Source: Glandiceps talaboti (Eukaryota; Hemichordata; Enteropneusta; Spengelidae). Taken from it: a stretch of 55,000 nt of DNA. The position numbers and the translations under genes are program-made. Below the pieces are notes generated by a model. It did not search any database. It was not told the origin of the DNA and saw nothing but the letters and a program-made list of their open reading frames with translations. The stretch lies in NCBI RefSeq assembly GCF_964340395.1, contig NC_135567.1, positions 14,032,806 to 14,087,805 of the forward strand, written 5' to 3'. Positions 12,740 to 24,847 of the stretch are shown in pieces (within the stretch, counting starts at the first letter, position 1; the number at the start of each line of letters is the position of its first letter).

Positions 12740-14100
12740 TGGCCATACTTCAGTCAGGAATATCTCCCGGTTGGGATAATTATCCGATCAACAAGTCAAA
12801 CTAGCATGGTTACAGTCTCAAAACCAAGCTTTCGTCAAGATTTAAAGGTAGAGCTAGCCTTGTGTGTGGTTGTCGTTAGCACATCGACTTCCTAATCTTG
12901 AATAATTAAGAGTAATAAATAATATTGGCTTTTCAGTATGAGAAACAAACAAACCCTAGTCCAATCATGTTTTGTCCAAAATTGTATACTATGTGTAAAT
13001 ATCAACTTTCTGTAACAACACATGCATTCCTATGACATTCTCACATCTACACATACCAAATTTATTACCAAAATCACCAGCTGTTCAATGTTGTCATTGG
13101 TTTTCATAACGAAATCACTGTTCACACTACATATTTCAGTTTAACAATAACCCCCACAAAGTTAGGGGGCCTTTTATACCTCTCTCGTATTTAAACTTGC
13201 CATTACACTGCACTACCTACTGATAAAATTGATCACTAATTAACAGGCACCATGTCTTTTTATAAGTAATTGAACCATTATTAGAAAATATATCATTTGG
13301 TAGACTGTAAGATATGTTGTGTCACTCTGCCCTCACTGGCCTCTTTGAGAGAGGGGTTGACCGATGTGTGATGGTGCCCCCTAGACTCTCTCACCAGTCC
13401 TTGGGAGCATAGCTATTAACTGTTTTGTATCTACCGCATAATTGTACTAAATAATTAATTAGCTTATTTGCATATTACCTAAATTTTAATCACAATAAAT
13501 GGATATATATGGCATTCATATGTAAATGTACCAGCTTGAATGAAACAAACTTGGTATGCTTCAGGTTTTCCATGGAAACCATGCATGTTAATGAGTGTAA
13601 TTTGCATATTACCTTTATTTCATTGTCCTAAAAATATATATGTATGAAGATGTTGAAATAAATCTATTTCACATATTTTGTACTTTTTGTTCTTCATAAA
13701 ATAAATTTTATTTTAAAGAACTTTTGTTTATTTTGTCATTGAATACAATTTTATGGTGTGTGTGTGCGTGTGTTTGAGTTTGCATGTTTGTTTGTGTGTG
13801 CGTGTGTTTGCATGTGTGTGCATGTGTGTTTGCGCATGTGTACATTTGTGTCTGTCTGTGTGTGTGTGTGTGTGTGTGAATGTGTCTTTATTTGTTTGAC
13901 CCAACTCAAGTCGTAAGGGGAACTGTGCAAGTGCTAATTTGAATAATGGATTTACCCACAGTGACTTGTGGGCTAGTATTCTATTCTAGGATGGTCATAT
14001 AGTGCAAAACAATCACGTTATTAGGTATTTAGGAATATTCAAAATATTCTGTAGACCATGGACTGTCTATGCAAGACCCAAAGTTTACAAAATGGCTTTA
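12740..14100. other. No gene seen; contains (GT)n at about 13750-13880
   Basis: AT-rich intergenic sequence. A GT/TGTGCG microsatellite with interruptions lies at about 13750-13880. No exon or promoter box was recognised. Confidence 0.5.
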
Positions 14101-14104
14101 TTTC

Positions 14105-14141
14105 CTGGAGTGGTGTTCCCCTTTTAAGTCTGTCTTTCCTT

Positions 14142-14172
<31 letters not shown>

Positions 14173-14490
14173 AAACACATACACATACACATACACTTCA
14201 TGGTACTAATACACAATAATGGATGGAGTGGTGTTCCCCTTTCTACACTGTCTTTCCCTCACACACACACACACACACACACATACACTTCATGGTACTA
14301 ATACACAATAATGGATGGAGTAGTGTTCCCCTTTCTACCCTGTCTTTCCCTCACACACACACACACACACATACACATACACATACACTTCATGGTACTA
14401 ATACACAATAATGGATGGAGTAGTGTTCCCCTTTCTACCCTGTCTTTCCCTCACATTATACATTTCACTTCATGGTAATACACAATAATG
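14105..14490. repeat. Tandem array of about 100-bp units with internal (CA)n
   Basis: Four units contain GGAGTGGTGTTCCCCTTTCT, TGTCTTTCCCTCACAC with a CA run of differing length, then CTTCATGGTACTAATACACA and ATAATGGAT. Unit length varies with the CA run. A lone GGAGTGGTGTTCCC occurs again at 39298. Confidence 0.85.
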
Positions 14491-14601
14491 GATGAGCAAC
14501 TAAATTAATATTGGATCTAACTTTCAAAATTGTTTTATTTATCATATACGTCCTAAACAGATATACCTTCAGAAGGAGAACTTGATGGGAAACTCCAAAA
14601 T

Positions 14602-14760
14602 AATCAAATGTTATTCCTCAATATTTTTCTTCATTCTGCCAAAGAAAATACAAGTGACCGAAGGGATATGGTGAATCGTAGTTACAACCCTTAGGTCACG
14701 AGTATTTTCTGGCTGAATGAAAAAAAAAATATTGGAAAATAACATAACTGTACCATTGCC
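14602..14760. mobile_element. GTGACCTAAGGG inverted-repeat element, copy
   Basis: TCAATATTTTTCTTCATTC...AAGTGACCGAAGGG is mirrored by CCCTTAGGTCACGAGTATTT...GGCTGAATGAAAAAAAAAAT. The interior is about 30 bp. Same family as the copies near 33100 and 38450. Confidence 0.65.
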
Positions 14761-16119
14761 AGTAATATCAAAGCAAAGGGGGGGGGGGGGGGGCTGAGAA
14801 TATGCCAATTGTGTTACGTAGCTGGGAAAGAGCTTGTTACCAGGAATCCAATAAAGATAAAATAGAATGGAGGAAAAGGAGATGCAGAGAAACATGAAGA
14901 TGATTTTTTTTACTTTTTTTGATAAATTGACCGACCAATATTTGCCATGAAAAAGTAATAAGGTCACTCTAGCCCTGAGATTTAACTATCAGGCTTGACA
15001 ATACTATTTGGCTGTAAAAATAAACAAGATTTGAGTTCCTGTGAGAAGAGAAATCTTTGCCGAGTTTGATATTAGAAGAACAAGCTGTGCAAAATCCAAT
15101 TAGTGTTCAGGCATAACCGAGAATGTTATTGTGCCCCCATGTGACTAATTGTATTGGAATGCTGTGGATGGAGTTCAGTTATAAACAAAATATATCATGG
15201 TAAACTAAAACCTTTTGTACATCGTCGTCGGAAACTTCACCCTCTTTTATGGACGGTGTCGTTATTTTGTAGTCTTGTGGAAGAAATAACAGCTCTGATT
15301 TGTGAGATTTCTATCCCTTTATGATTGGCTGATTCTATGTCTATCATGAAATATATCACTTTGTGATTGGCTGATCCTATCTACCAACACAGATTTCACA
15401 CCAATTCAAAGCATTTCATATGTTTTCTGTCATTTCACTTTGATCATGGGAACTCCCATGGGTAATTCAGGTAACCTGAATGGGAACCTGGTAACATTTA
15501 CTGGCTTTGTTTATGGAATACTTTATACTTAGGGATAGGATGACGTCACATCACAATTTCTCAAAGTGAACACTGGAGGGCGCTGTATTTAAGGGCAAAA
15601 TGGCGACATATATGACCTTGATATATATCAGTAGCTAAAACCACTTTTTAAGCTTTACAAAAGATAACTGAGTTTTAAAAAAATGGTATAAATCACTTGT
15701 CACACTTTATTTTATCAATAGAAATTGCAATGTCATTTGACCGGACCTTCCCTTTATATTCAGAACACATGGTGTACAAAAAAACATATCTAGTATACCC
15801 CCACGAGTATCTGTTTATTTGCAGGTTTATTTAATTATTTTATTTGTCCCTATACTTGTCGTTTGTTTGCTTGTTCATTTGTCACTTATTTGATAGTTTA
15901 TTTATTTATATCTTTGTTTTGTTTTGTTTTGTTTTGTTTTGTTTGTCACACGTTTCCTGGGTCTCCTGTGATGTCATCTGACACAGCTGGTAGATTTAAA
16001 ACCCAGCAAGAATTTGCACCCATTTTCTGGCTGAAGCTTCATTAACATCGGTGGAGAGGATGTTATTTGAAATCGCCCACAGCAAAAGATCTGTGCTATC
16101 ACTCAATAGCCAATTACAG
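14761..16119. other. No gene seen
   Basis: Contains a G tract at about 14778-14793 and a GTTTT run near 15915-15945, otherwise unique-looking AT-rich sequence with no supported exon. Confidence 0.45.
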
Positions 16120-16550
16120 TGGCCATATGGATGACAAATGGGTAACTATTTACTTTGGATTTTCAATTTATAAAACTACATTACTTTTATTTTTCTACTT
16201 GAAAATACAATGTAAAAGAACATATAAGAAGTCATTGTTTGTAACTTAATAAACTGCAAAAAATTTCAGTGTGTTGAACTTAAAATAAACATTTTTACAT
16301 GTTTTTCAGAGTTTTTTTTGCACTTTTTGAGTTACAAACAAGGACTTGATATGTTCTTTCACATTGTAATTTCAAGTAGAAAACGTAGTTGAGTTGTTTT
16401 ATCAATTAAAATTCCCACATAAATGGACGAGTGTGAAGCTACCATCATATTCATATTCATATTCACTTTCAAAGTTGACCTCTACTCTCAATGTGAATAT
16501 GATGATAGCTTCACACTCGTGATAAATGGTCAATTTTTATCCATATGGCC
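16120..16550. mobile_element. CCATATGG-ended MITE-like element with nested hairpin
   Basis: Starts TGGCCATATGGATGAC and ends ATCCATATGGCC. The inner arms (TTTACTTTGGATTTTCAATT, AAGAAGTCATTGTTTGTAAC) match the intact copy at 41201-41549. The right arm is interrupted by a second, smaller palindrome at 16428-16520 (CGAGTGTGAAGCTACCATCA and its complement), so one element has inserted in another. Confidence 0.75.
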
Positions 16551-16737
16551 AATTAAAATCTGAATGTGCATTTACAAGTAATCTAATCTTAAAGTGGATA
16601 CGCTCAAAGGCTAACTCAGCATTCCACTTCAATATGAAATGTCAAAGGTAGTTAATAATGAAAGGTCAGAGGTCAAATCTAAAGTATCACATATGCCATG
16701 AATGTCAAAGTTCAGCACGTTAGCAACAATCGGTCAA

Positions 16738-16749
16738 AGGTCATGACCT
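16738..16749. promoter_or_regulatory. AGGTCATGACCT palindrome after P2 stop
   Basis: Perfect palindrome of AGGTCA half-sites 13 bp beyond the P2 stop codon (P2 is on the minus strand), matching the site after P1. Confidence 0.4.
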
Positions 16750-16762
16750 TTAACCAAATGAT

Positions 16763-19700
16763 TCATTTTTGATGTATTTTCATGTGTTTGTTCATATTTT
16801 CACTGTATTTGCATTGGAAACCGCAAACTTCACATTGGTACGGTTTTTGGTCAGAATGTGTTCTCATGTGTTTTTTCAAGTAATGTTTATTATTGAATGA
16901 TTTCTGACATAGTTCACAAACGACAGTTTTGACAGGGTTATGCAAAACTTGATGACTGCTTAGTGATGACATGGTCTTGAACGCCTTACCGCACACTTCA
17001 CACTGTACATATTGTATATTGGCATTATGCATATATTTAATATGTTTCCTACGCGAGCTTTTGGTCATCAACACTTTGCCACATACTTCGCATGGATAAA
17101 GATCGCGATTTGAACTGTGTATAGTCAGATGCATTTCAAAGTTTACTTTTAAGGTAAACGCTTTCCCGCAGTACTCACAAGTGTAACGCCCATCCATATG
17201 ACAGATCTGAATATGCGTCAACAGAGCCGATTTTTTCGGGAATTCTTTCCTGCATACGTTACAATTAAACTTCTCTGCGTTGTGACCAAGCAGATGCTGT
17301 ACATAATGTTTTTCGTTGGAATATTTCCAGCTGCAAAGTGAACATTCAAATTTTCTCTCAGTGTGAATATTAAGCATATGTTGATTCCGACTGTATTTGC
17401 GAGTGAATTCCTTGCCGCACACTTCACATTTGAAACTCTTTTCGTCACTATGTACAGGTATGTGTTTCATATACAAAGCATTTGTGGTCCAATATTCCTT
17501 CCCACATATTTTACATTTTGATATACTCATTTCTGTAATATGGTCTCTGATAAGATGTTCTCGCCATTCCTTGTATAGAAATGTTTTTTGACAATATTTG
17601 CATTTTTGCGTTTGACAGACACCATGGAGTTCATGTAAATCTAAACAATACTTGTCTTTAAAACCCCAACCACATTTTTCACAGAAATATGATTTATCAC
17701 TGTTATCTTCCATCATAGCATTCCGAAGTCTCTCCTGGAAATTTTTCACATTTTCACCAGGTTTCATACTTATTAATATTAATGGTCTTGTGTGATATGT
17801 TCTCTTTGACTTTGGTGAACTACTATTGGTTGATCCTGACCCTTGACCCTTTAGTAAATGTTTGTTGGATGTTGACTTTGATCTCTTTCCTCCAGTAACT
17901 TTTTGTCCCTTCTTTCGAGATCCCTGTTGAAGTTGATTACAACAGGTTGTCTTTTCATCAATGCCTGTGTTCACTTTATCAATGTCTGGGTTGATTTTTT
18001 TAACACCTGTGTTTACTTTTTCATCACCTGGGATGATTTTCTTAACGCCTGTGTTTACTTTTTCATCACCTGGGATGATTTTCTTAACACCTGTGTTTAC
18101 TTTTTCATCACCTGGGTTGGCTCTCAGGATATCAGAATCCATTATTGATGATGTCGTTTCCTTTATCCCCTGTTCTATAGATTCTGTATCTTGACTTTCA
18201 GCATCTGGGTTAATATTTTCAACACCTGGGTTAACTCTCTGAACATATGGATTAACTCTCTGAACATCTGGATTAGCTCTCTGAACATCTGGATTAACTT
18301 TCTGAACATCTGGCTTAACTCTCTGAACATCTGGCTTAACTCTCTGAACATCTGGATTAACTCTCTGAACATCTGGATTAACTCTCTGAACATCTGGATT
18401 AACTCTCTGAACATCTGGATTAGCTCTCTGAACATCTGGATTAACTTTCAGAACATCTGGATTAGCTCTCTGAACATCTGGATTAGCTCTCTGAACATCT
18501 GGCTTAGCTCTCTGAACACCTGGATTAACTCTCTCAATACCTGGAATGATTCTTTCCACACACCTGTTTATTTTTCCAATGTTTGTGTTTCTTCTCATAA
18601 TCTTCACTTTCCCTCCTTCATGTTCTTTGTCTAAAATCTTCATAGCAAGTGTCTTATTTGATACATAGTCATCTATTTCCTTCACTTGATGAACTTCATT
18701 TTTCACTTTCCCGAATTCTGAACACGATAAAGAGTTCCTGTGCTGTTTAAGCTCTGCTTCGTCTGCTGATACCATTGCATCAGAAATGTCACAATCAGCT
18801 ACATCTGTTTCCATAGCAACATACATCCCTTTTTCATCACTTCTCATGACCCGTTGAGTGCTATCTTTACATCTTCCAGGTTCTGTATTCCCAGAATTTC
18901 TTTGCGGTGTTTGTACTTTAGTCATGGTTTCCATAGAGACAGAGTACCTGTAAGTTTCTTCATCACTTTTCATGCTGTCTGTACCCATTTCAACCTTTAT
19001 ACATTTATCTTCTCTATTATTAGCAGGACGACTCACAGATACTGTTTCTTTCAAAGCTACAATTTCATCTGGCAATCTTTTTCTTTTACATACATCATCT
19101 CCTACAACATAATATTTCTCTGTTGTGATTACATCTCTCTCAAGAATATCCTGTGGTTTGACTTTGAGTCCTGTAGTTTGAAACTCTCTCATAAAATCTT
19201 CACTTCCCATGTATTTAGATGATACTCCATCTTCTGATATGATGACAAAAACACTGCATCCCAACTCATCCATCAACTCCTGACACTGGAAAAAGAAAGA
19301 AAAAAAATCGTAATTATTCATATACAATGTATACAATACAGTCACTGCTTATCTTAACATAGCACAAGATCAATGTGTCCTCTAGTGGTAGCCAAATTTT
19401 GTTGTCGTGAGTCAAAATGAGAAAAATCTGGGATTTCTTGTGAGTCACAACATAGTAAGAGATAGGGGAACACCAAATTTTGGTGCGTCACTAGAAATTG
19501 TGTGCATCAGTGGCGTATCATCAAATTGGCTTAGAGGACGCACTCATCACATTGTAAGAGATAGGGAAACACTTAATTTTGGTGTGTCACTAGAAATTGT
19601 GTGTATCAGTTCCAAATATTTGGAAGCACTAGCTGTTTTCCTGTTTGCATTCTTCAAGAATGGAACTTCTAGCTAAAATGGTCGATGTAGGCTTGGTGTT

Positions 19701-20380
19701 TAACATGTTTAACTCATTAGACATTACCGTTTTTGACACAGAGCTAGACATATTTCAACTCTAGACTAACAATAACAGAGAAACAATAAACACAGCAGGA
19801 TCCTTTACCCAATCACATTGAACACTGATAAGCATTGCTATTCTTTCACAGTGCAGTGGAAACAGGCTTCTAATGAAAACATTACACATGGACTTGATGA
19901 TTTTAATGACTGCAACTGTTATTTTCTAACTGATAATCAACATATCAACTCTACATCCCCCACTGTGCACGGTATCTAGGTAATTGTTTGTTTTGCATTA
20001 GATGTTGTCTGAGGATGTCATGTCATGTCATGTCATGTCACATGAGTACAACACCAAGCCTACATCATTTAACATGATCGTCACTTCTGCACCAGACTTT
20101 GATGGGATGTAATATCTTTGGATACCAAATCCCTAAAATGAACTAAATGGTGGAAGCGGTTATACTTCCATGCATAGATTTCTGAGGGGCCCTGGGGAGG
20201 GTCCCCTCCAAGATCTGAGTGACTACACTACTAAAATCCATATATAATATATCCATCCTGCCACACCTCCATCATCCACACGACTGAATTCTAGACAGAA
20301 TATCACATTTTCGTTTTATAAAGCACACTTACCTCCTGAAACAAGTTGCACCCAACGTTCAAAGTACAGATCGATGTCAT
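16763..20380 (-). CDS. P2: MADS-like N-terminus / C2H2 zinc-finger protein, complement(join(16763..19285, 20333..20380))
   Basis: Predicted 856 residues, the only family member on the minus strand and head to head with P3. The exon 2 acceptor is a TTTTTCCAG read on the minus strand. The shared module, acidic VAMET motifs and two psi-K-x-E motifs (IKVE, VKNE) are present. Two 7-residue arrays occur, 18 units at 255-380 and 8 units (NTGVKK/IPGDEK type) at 405-460. One 17-residue S/T/N unit precedes the fingers. Eleven fingers lie at 551-853. Finger 4 (TRKYSRNQH) and finger 8 (VLMTKSSRRKH) have arginine where the core leucine belongs, and finger 8 also lacks the aromatic residue, so both may fold poorly. 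The spacer reads SMKPGEN, so the IKMEP motif of P3 to P8 is lost. The frame is open throughout. Confidence 0.86.
16800..17683 (-). other. P2 zinc-finger array (11 fingers)
   Basis: From the first C-x2-C cysteine at 17683 down to the end of finger 11. Linkers are mostly non-canonical. Only the 10-11 linker (HSDQKPY) resembles the TGEKPY consensus. Confidence 0.85.
17954..18121 (-). repeat. P2 second 7-residue array, eight units
   Basis: Alternating units of the VNTGVKK and IIPGDEK types form a 42-bp higher-order repeat, distinct from the first array. Confidence 0.88.
18194..18571 (-). repeat. P2 first 7-residue array, 18 units
   Basis: Units such as VNPDVQR and ANPDVQR, 21 bp each, have nearly identical DNA in the centre and diverged edges. 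Frames on both strands stay open because the period is a multiple of three; these are shadows. Confidence 0.92.
19372..19622 (+). mobile_element. TIR element with 95-bp internal units (two units), in P2 intron
   Basis: Contains AGTAAGAGATAGGGGAACAC, CAAATTTTGGTGCGTCACTA and GGCTTAGAGGACGCACTCAT. Larger copies in the opposite orientation lie at 26836-27303 (four units) and 32413-32783 (three units). Confidence 0.7.
19672..20070 (+). mobile_element. TIR element (GATGTAGGCTTGGTGTT ends), in P2 intron
   Basis: The left end GCTAAAATGGTCGATGTAGG...TTGGTGTTTAAC is mirrored by AACACCAAGCCTACATCATT near 20047-20066. The interior (CAGGATCCTTTACCCAATCA, AGCATTGCTATTCTTTCACA) is the reverse complement of the copy at 27476-27797. 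No coding capacity. Confidence 0.75.
20333..20380 (-). CDS. P2 exon 1
   Basis: Read on the minus strand: MTSICTLNVGCNLFQE, 16 codons, then GTAAGT in phase 0. The length and donor match the family, but the GYSVFQK end of the others is replaced by GCNLFQE, making it the most diverged first exon. It pairs with the P2 second exon at 19285. Confidence 0.75.
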
Positions 20381-20595
20381 TCTATTTTGATGTCGATCTA
20401 GGCCTGTCGGCCGACAACAAACACATCGAAATATGCGACAAACGATTCACTCTTGAATATGAAGTCTGCAGCTGCACGAAACCGCCACCTATCGTCAATA
20501 CTGAGAAAATTATTTCAGGGTTAAAGTTCACAGTATCCTGGACGTCGCTGAGTTATTTTAGCGCAATCCCGATTTGAAGGCTGTTGAACAAAAAA
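20381..20595. promoter_or_regulatory. Shared divergent promoter region of P2 and P3
   Basis: Only 215 bp separate the two ATGs. It holds one conserved box in P3 orientation, GCCACCTATCGTCAATACTG from 20484 and AGGGTTAAAGTTCA at 20517-20530, 66 bp before the P3 ATG. No second copy facing P2 was found. Bidirectional use is inferred from geometry. Confidence 0.6.
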
Positions 20596-20643
20596 ATGGC
20601 ATCGTTTTATAATATGGGTGTTGGATACAGCGTGTTTCAAAAG
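20596..20643 (+). CDS. P3 exon 1
   Basis: MASFYNMGVGYSVFQK, 16 codons, then GTAAGA in phase 0. The context AAAAAATGG has a purine at -3 and G at +4. Confidence 0.88.
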
Positions 20644-23600
20644 GTAAGAGTACGTGTACAATGCCACAGAAGTCCCATTTTTACAGCTTGAGAGCAGAAA
20701 CTACGCTCTGTGAAGACAAAGGGAGCCTAAAATTAGGACAATAGTCTTAATCGATAGGGCTCGTTCAATAAATACGGTGGGGGAGGGTCAAATCTCAGAT
20801 TTCATTTTTTGGGTGGTTACATTTTTATGGAAAGTCACATTTTGACCAGACTGAACGCTCACAATATATGGCAACATATTTAGCTAAAAATGAGTTATAT
20901 TGAATTGTTTCAATAGAAATTTTAAATGTATTTAATATTTTATATATGTGCCACGCAAACTTCACTATTTCAAAATGATCACAAACCAGCTTTCAGCATT
21001 TTGGCCTTTGTTTAAAGAGATGGGAAGTTCCTAATCGTCCTTTAGTACCCACAATGCTTCACAAGGGTATACTGCAGCTCCCCCCTTCCATTCTTGGCTT
21101 ACCCAGGTGACTTCAAATTACAAGCACAAATGCACAAAACTTCAGAAAATAGAGGTCAAAACACCACATTTCAGGCAGAAACTGGGGGGGGGGGGGGGTT
21201 CAAATATCAACATTCAACAATAAACTAGGGGTTCAAAATATCAACATTCGGCCATAAACTAGGGGTTCAAAATATCAATTGACATTCAGCCAGAATCTAG
21301 GGAGTCAAATATCTAAAATTTAGACATAAACTAGGGGGTCAAATATCAATAATCAACCAGAAACTATAGGGTCAAATATCTACATTTCAGCCAGAAACCA
21401 TAGGGTCATATATCTACATTTCAGCCAGAAACCATGGGGTCAAATATCTACATTTCAGCCAGAAACCATAGGGTCAAATATCTACATTTCAGCCAGAAAC
21501 CATGGGGTCAAATATCTACATTTCAGCCAGAACGTTGGAGTCAAACTCTGGGAAAAATGTGAAAATCAGCAACTTGGAAACTACATGTACGTTGTCCAGA
21601 ATTGTATAGTATGTTTATGCAAAGAGGGGATGTCAAACCTCTCTCATTTTATCAGAGAACTCCTATGGTATTGTGTCAGATCTCAGACAATGATTCTCTA
21701 TAGTTGTCTGAGGTCAAAGGTCAGATGTAGGTATCAGGCACTCACAGAAAAAAAAAAAAGATCAAATGGCAATAAAAGTAGGAAATTAATAAATAAATCA
21801 TGCCAAGTCAGATGTAGGTATCAGGCACTCACAGAAGAAAAATAGAACAAATGGCAATAAAAGTAGGAAATTAATAAAGAAATCATGCCAAGTTCCCTAC
21901 ATCAGATTTTAATCAGATTGATATATATTATATATCCTTGCTGTGTGAGTTGCAACACCCCCCTCCCTCCCTCCCCCCCCCCCCCAATGTGAAGGCCTTT
22001 TCTCAATTGTTGTACTCCTTAGAGAAGTCACTTGATGCAGGGTTGGTGAAAATAATTTTTCTTAATCCCCTAAGCATAAATAATATGGCTAAGATAAAAC
22101 CACAACTGTAACTATTGCTTGTCTTTCTTTCTCTTTCCAGTGTCAAGAGTTGATGGAGGAGTTGGGATGCAGTGTTTTTGTCATCATATCAGAAGATGGA
22201 GTATCATCTAAATACATGGGAAGTGAAGATTTTGTGAGAGAGTTTCAAACTACAGGACTCAAAGTCAACTCACAGGATATTCTTGTGAGAGATGTAATCA
22301 CAACAGAGAAATATTATGTTGGACATGATGTACATCGAAGGAAGATATCCCAGGAAGATATTGTACATTTTAAACGACCCACTTCAGAATGTAGTCCTAC
22401 GTTCAGAGAAGCTACAAGAATAAAAGTTGAAATGAGCAAAGACACGTTCGCATGTGATGAAGAAGAAGCATCTGTTGCTATGGAAACAATTTCAAGTGTG
22501 TCTGATGTAGCAACATTTCAAAGCAACTCTATCACTACAGAGACTGATAGAAAGAAAGACAACACCCAAGAAATCATAGGAAGTGATGAAGAAGGTATTG
22601 ATGTTGCTATGGAAACAGATTCTGATAGTAATATTTCTGATACAACATTATCAGCTGAGGAAACAGAATATTTTTGTAATATCAGTAATTCTTCACGGTT
22701 TTCCAAATTTAGAGAAGTAAAGAATGAAGTGCATCAGTTTATTGAGACATTTGATCATGAACCAGATGTTGAAGATGATATTGAGAGTAATCTGCTTGTA
22801 GAAGCCAACCCAGGTGTTCGTAATACCAACCCAGGTGTTCAAGTCAGCCCAGGTGTTCAGAGAATGAAACCACATGTTGAGAAGCTCAACCCAGGTGGTC
22901 TATGGGTCAGCCCAGGTGTTGAGAGAGGAACACCAGTTACCAAAATTGTCGAGAGTGAAGTTCTAGAAAAGAGAACATTTTGTGATCAGTCAGGAGATAT
23001 TCCGTATGAGAATGAAATACAACATGAATCTAAAGGGAAGAGACAAAGGATTACTGGAGGAAAGAAATCAAAGGTTAAACAAACACATAAGGGTCAAAGG
23101 TTACGATCAACCAATAGTAGATCACAGAAGTCAAATGAAAAGGGTCAAGGGTCAGGATCAACCAATAGTAGCTCAGTAAAGTCAACCAAAACATATAACA
23201 GAGGACTGTTGACATTGGTAAAAATGGAACCAGATGGTGATGTTGAAAATTTTCAGGAGAGAATTAGGAAAGCTATGATGGAAGATAACAGTGACAAATC
23301 ACATTTCTGTGAAAAATGTGGTTGGGGTTTCAAAAACAAACATTGTTTAGATTTCCATAATCTTCGAGGTGTCTGTCAAACGAAAAAGTGTAAATATTGT
23401 GAAAAAACTTTTCTGTACAAAGAATGGCGAGAACATCTAATTAGCGACCATATTAGAGAAATGGGTATATCAAAATGTAAAATATGCGGGAAGGAATACT
23501 GGTGCAAAATGGCACTTTACAAGAAGCATGCACCAGTTCATAGTGATGGATACGAGAAGAGTTTCAACTGTGAAGTGTGCGGCAAAGAATTTCTTCGCAA

Positions 23601-24234
23601 AGACTCAATAAGCCGTCACATGATAGCCCTGCATGGTGACAAAAAATTTGAATGTGAGTTTTGTGGCCGGAAATATTCCATTGAAAAAGTGTACAGGAAA
23701 CATTTACTTACACATAATGTAGGAAAATTTGACTGTAAAACCTGTGGAAAAGAATTTCCGAAAGAATCGGCGTTGTTTTCCCATATTACGTGGTCTCATC
23801 TTGATGGACCGCATGTCTGTAAATATTGCGGGAAAACGTTTAACATAAAAACGAGCTTGGAATCGCATCTTGTGCAGCACGTGTCAAATCCAACGCTCTA
23901 CCCATGTCAGGTCTGTGGCGGCATTTTTATGACAGAACGAGCGCTTAAAAAACATACGAGAAGTATGCATAATGCCAACATACAGCTCGTACAATGTGAA
24001 GTGTGCGGAAAGAAATTTAAGACAATGTCAGCGCTGAGATCGCATCAATTGATACATGACCCCGTTAAAACCATCGCGTGCGAACTATGCCCGAAAATGT
24101 TCATGTGTAAGGAATACTTGAAGAGACACATGAGAACACATTCTGACCAAAAACCATACCAATGTGAAGTTTGTGGTTATCAATGCAAGTACAGAGAAAA
24201 TATTAGCAAACACATGAGAATACATCAAAAGTAG
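20596..24234 (+). CDS. P3: MADS-like N-terminus / C2H2 zinc-finger protein, join(20596..20643, 22141..24234)
   Basis: Predicted 713 residues. The exon 2 acceptor is CTCTTTCCAG before TGTCAAGAG. The N-terminal module is followed by an acidic region with VAMET motifs and three psi-K-x-E motifs (IKVE, VKNE and VKME before the fingers). Only six 7-residue units lie at 238-278 (ANPGVRN, VSPGVQR types), one of them six residues. Next come a KRQRITGGKKSK basic patch and two 17-residue S/T/N units (23089-23190), then eleven fingers at 406-710. The finger-4 helix reads RKDSISR and finger 7 IKTSLES. Finger 3 has CKMAL where paralogues have TRNAL-type sequence. The 3' flank carries a 184-bp duplicate of the last finger. 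Confidence 0.9.
21198..21545. repeat. 34-35-bp tandem array in P3 intron, about ten copies
   Basis: The unit is GGGTCAAATATCTACATTTC followed by AGCCAGAAACCAT. Copies at the right are nearly identical; those at the left are diverged and longer. It begins just after a G tract. Confidence 0.88.
21719..21895. repeat. 92-bp duplication in P3 intron
   Basis: GTCAGATGTAGGTATCAGGC...CAAATGGCAATAAAAGTAGG...AAATCATGCCAAG occurs twice in tandem, differing mainly in the A-run length. A fragment CATCAGATTTTAATCAGATT follows at 21900, matching the ends of the element at 25361-25843. Confidence 0.8.
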
Positions 24235-24280
24235 ATTGTAAGATGTATGTAAAGTTGGACTCAGATTTATATTCAGAATC

Positions 24281-24418
24281 ATATTCAGATGTAAATCCAA
24301 TCTGAGAAAAAGCATGAGAACACATTCTGACCCAAAACCGTACCAATGTGAAGTTTGTGGTTATCAATGCAAATACAGAGAAAATATTAGCAAACACATG
24401 AGAATACATCAAAAGTAA
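24281..24418 (+). pseudogene. Duplicated last zinc finger of P3, out of frame
   Basis: After the P3 stop, a 184-bp unit repeats the end of finger 10 and all of finger 11 including a stop. The offset from the true end is 184 bp, which is not a multiple of three, so simple readthrough cannot reach it in frame. The same remnant follows P4, P6 and P7. Confidence 0.85.
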
Positions 24419-24847
24419 ACTATGAGGTTAAAGTTCATGACCTCTGACCTTGATTTCTAACATTTGACCTATAACTTAAAGATTTTGGACTTTAAGACCT
24501 TAAAAAAAAAGTTTGGTTTCGGTTACCTGACTCCACCTAGATTTTTACGCCGACCTTAAACTTTTTTTTACATATATTCAAGAAAAAAATAATAAAATCA
24601 CAAAAATTGTGAAGTTTCACATGAAATAGTGGTTGCAGAAACTGACATGAACTTAAAAAGACAATATAAAACTGTTCTTCCAATCTGTAATGGCTGTACA
24701 TCTGATGAGAAGAAACCAATAACACAGAGACCATATGGAAAACAATGGAAAACATAACTACTGAACTAGACACTCACATATGAAATATATAACTCGGTGA
24801 GTTTCAATCTGCTAAGACAGTGCTCTATACCGCAGTGGCAGAGCGTA

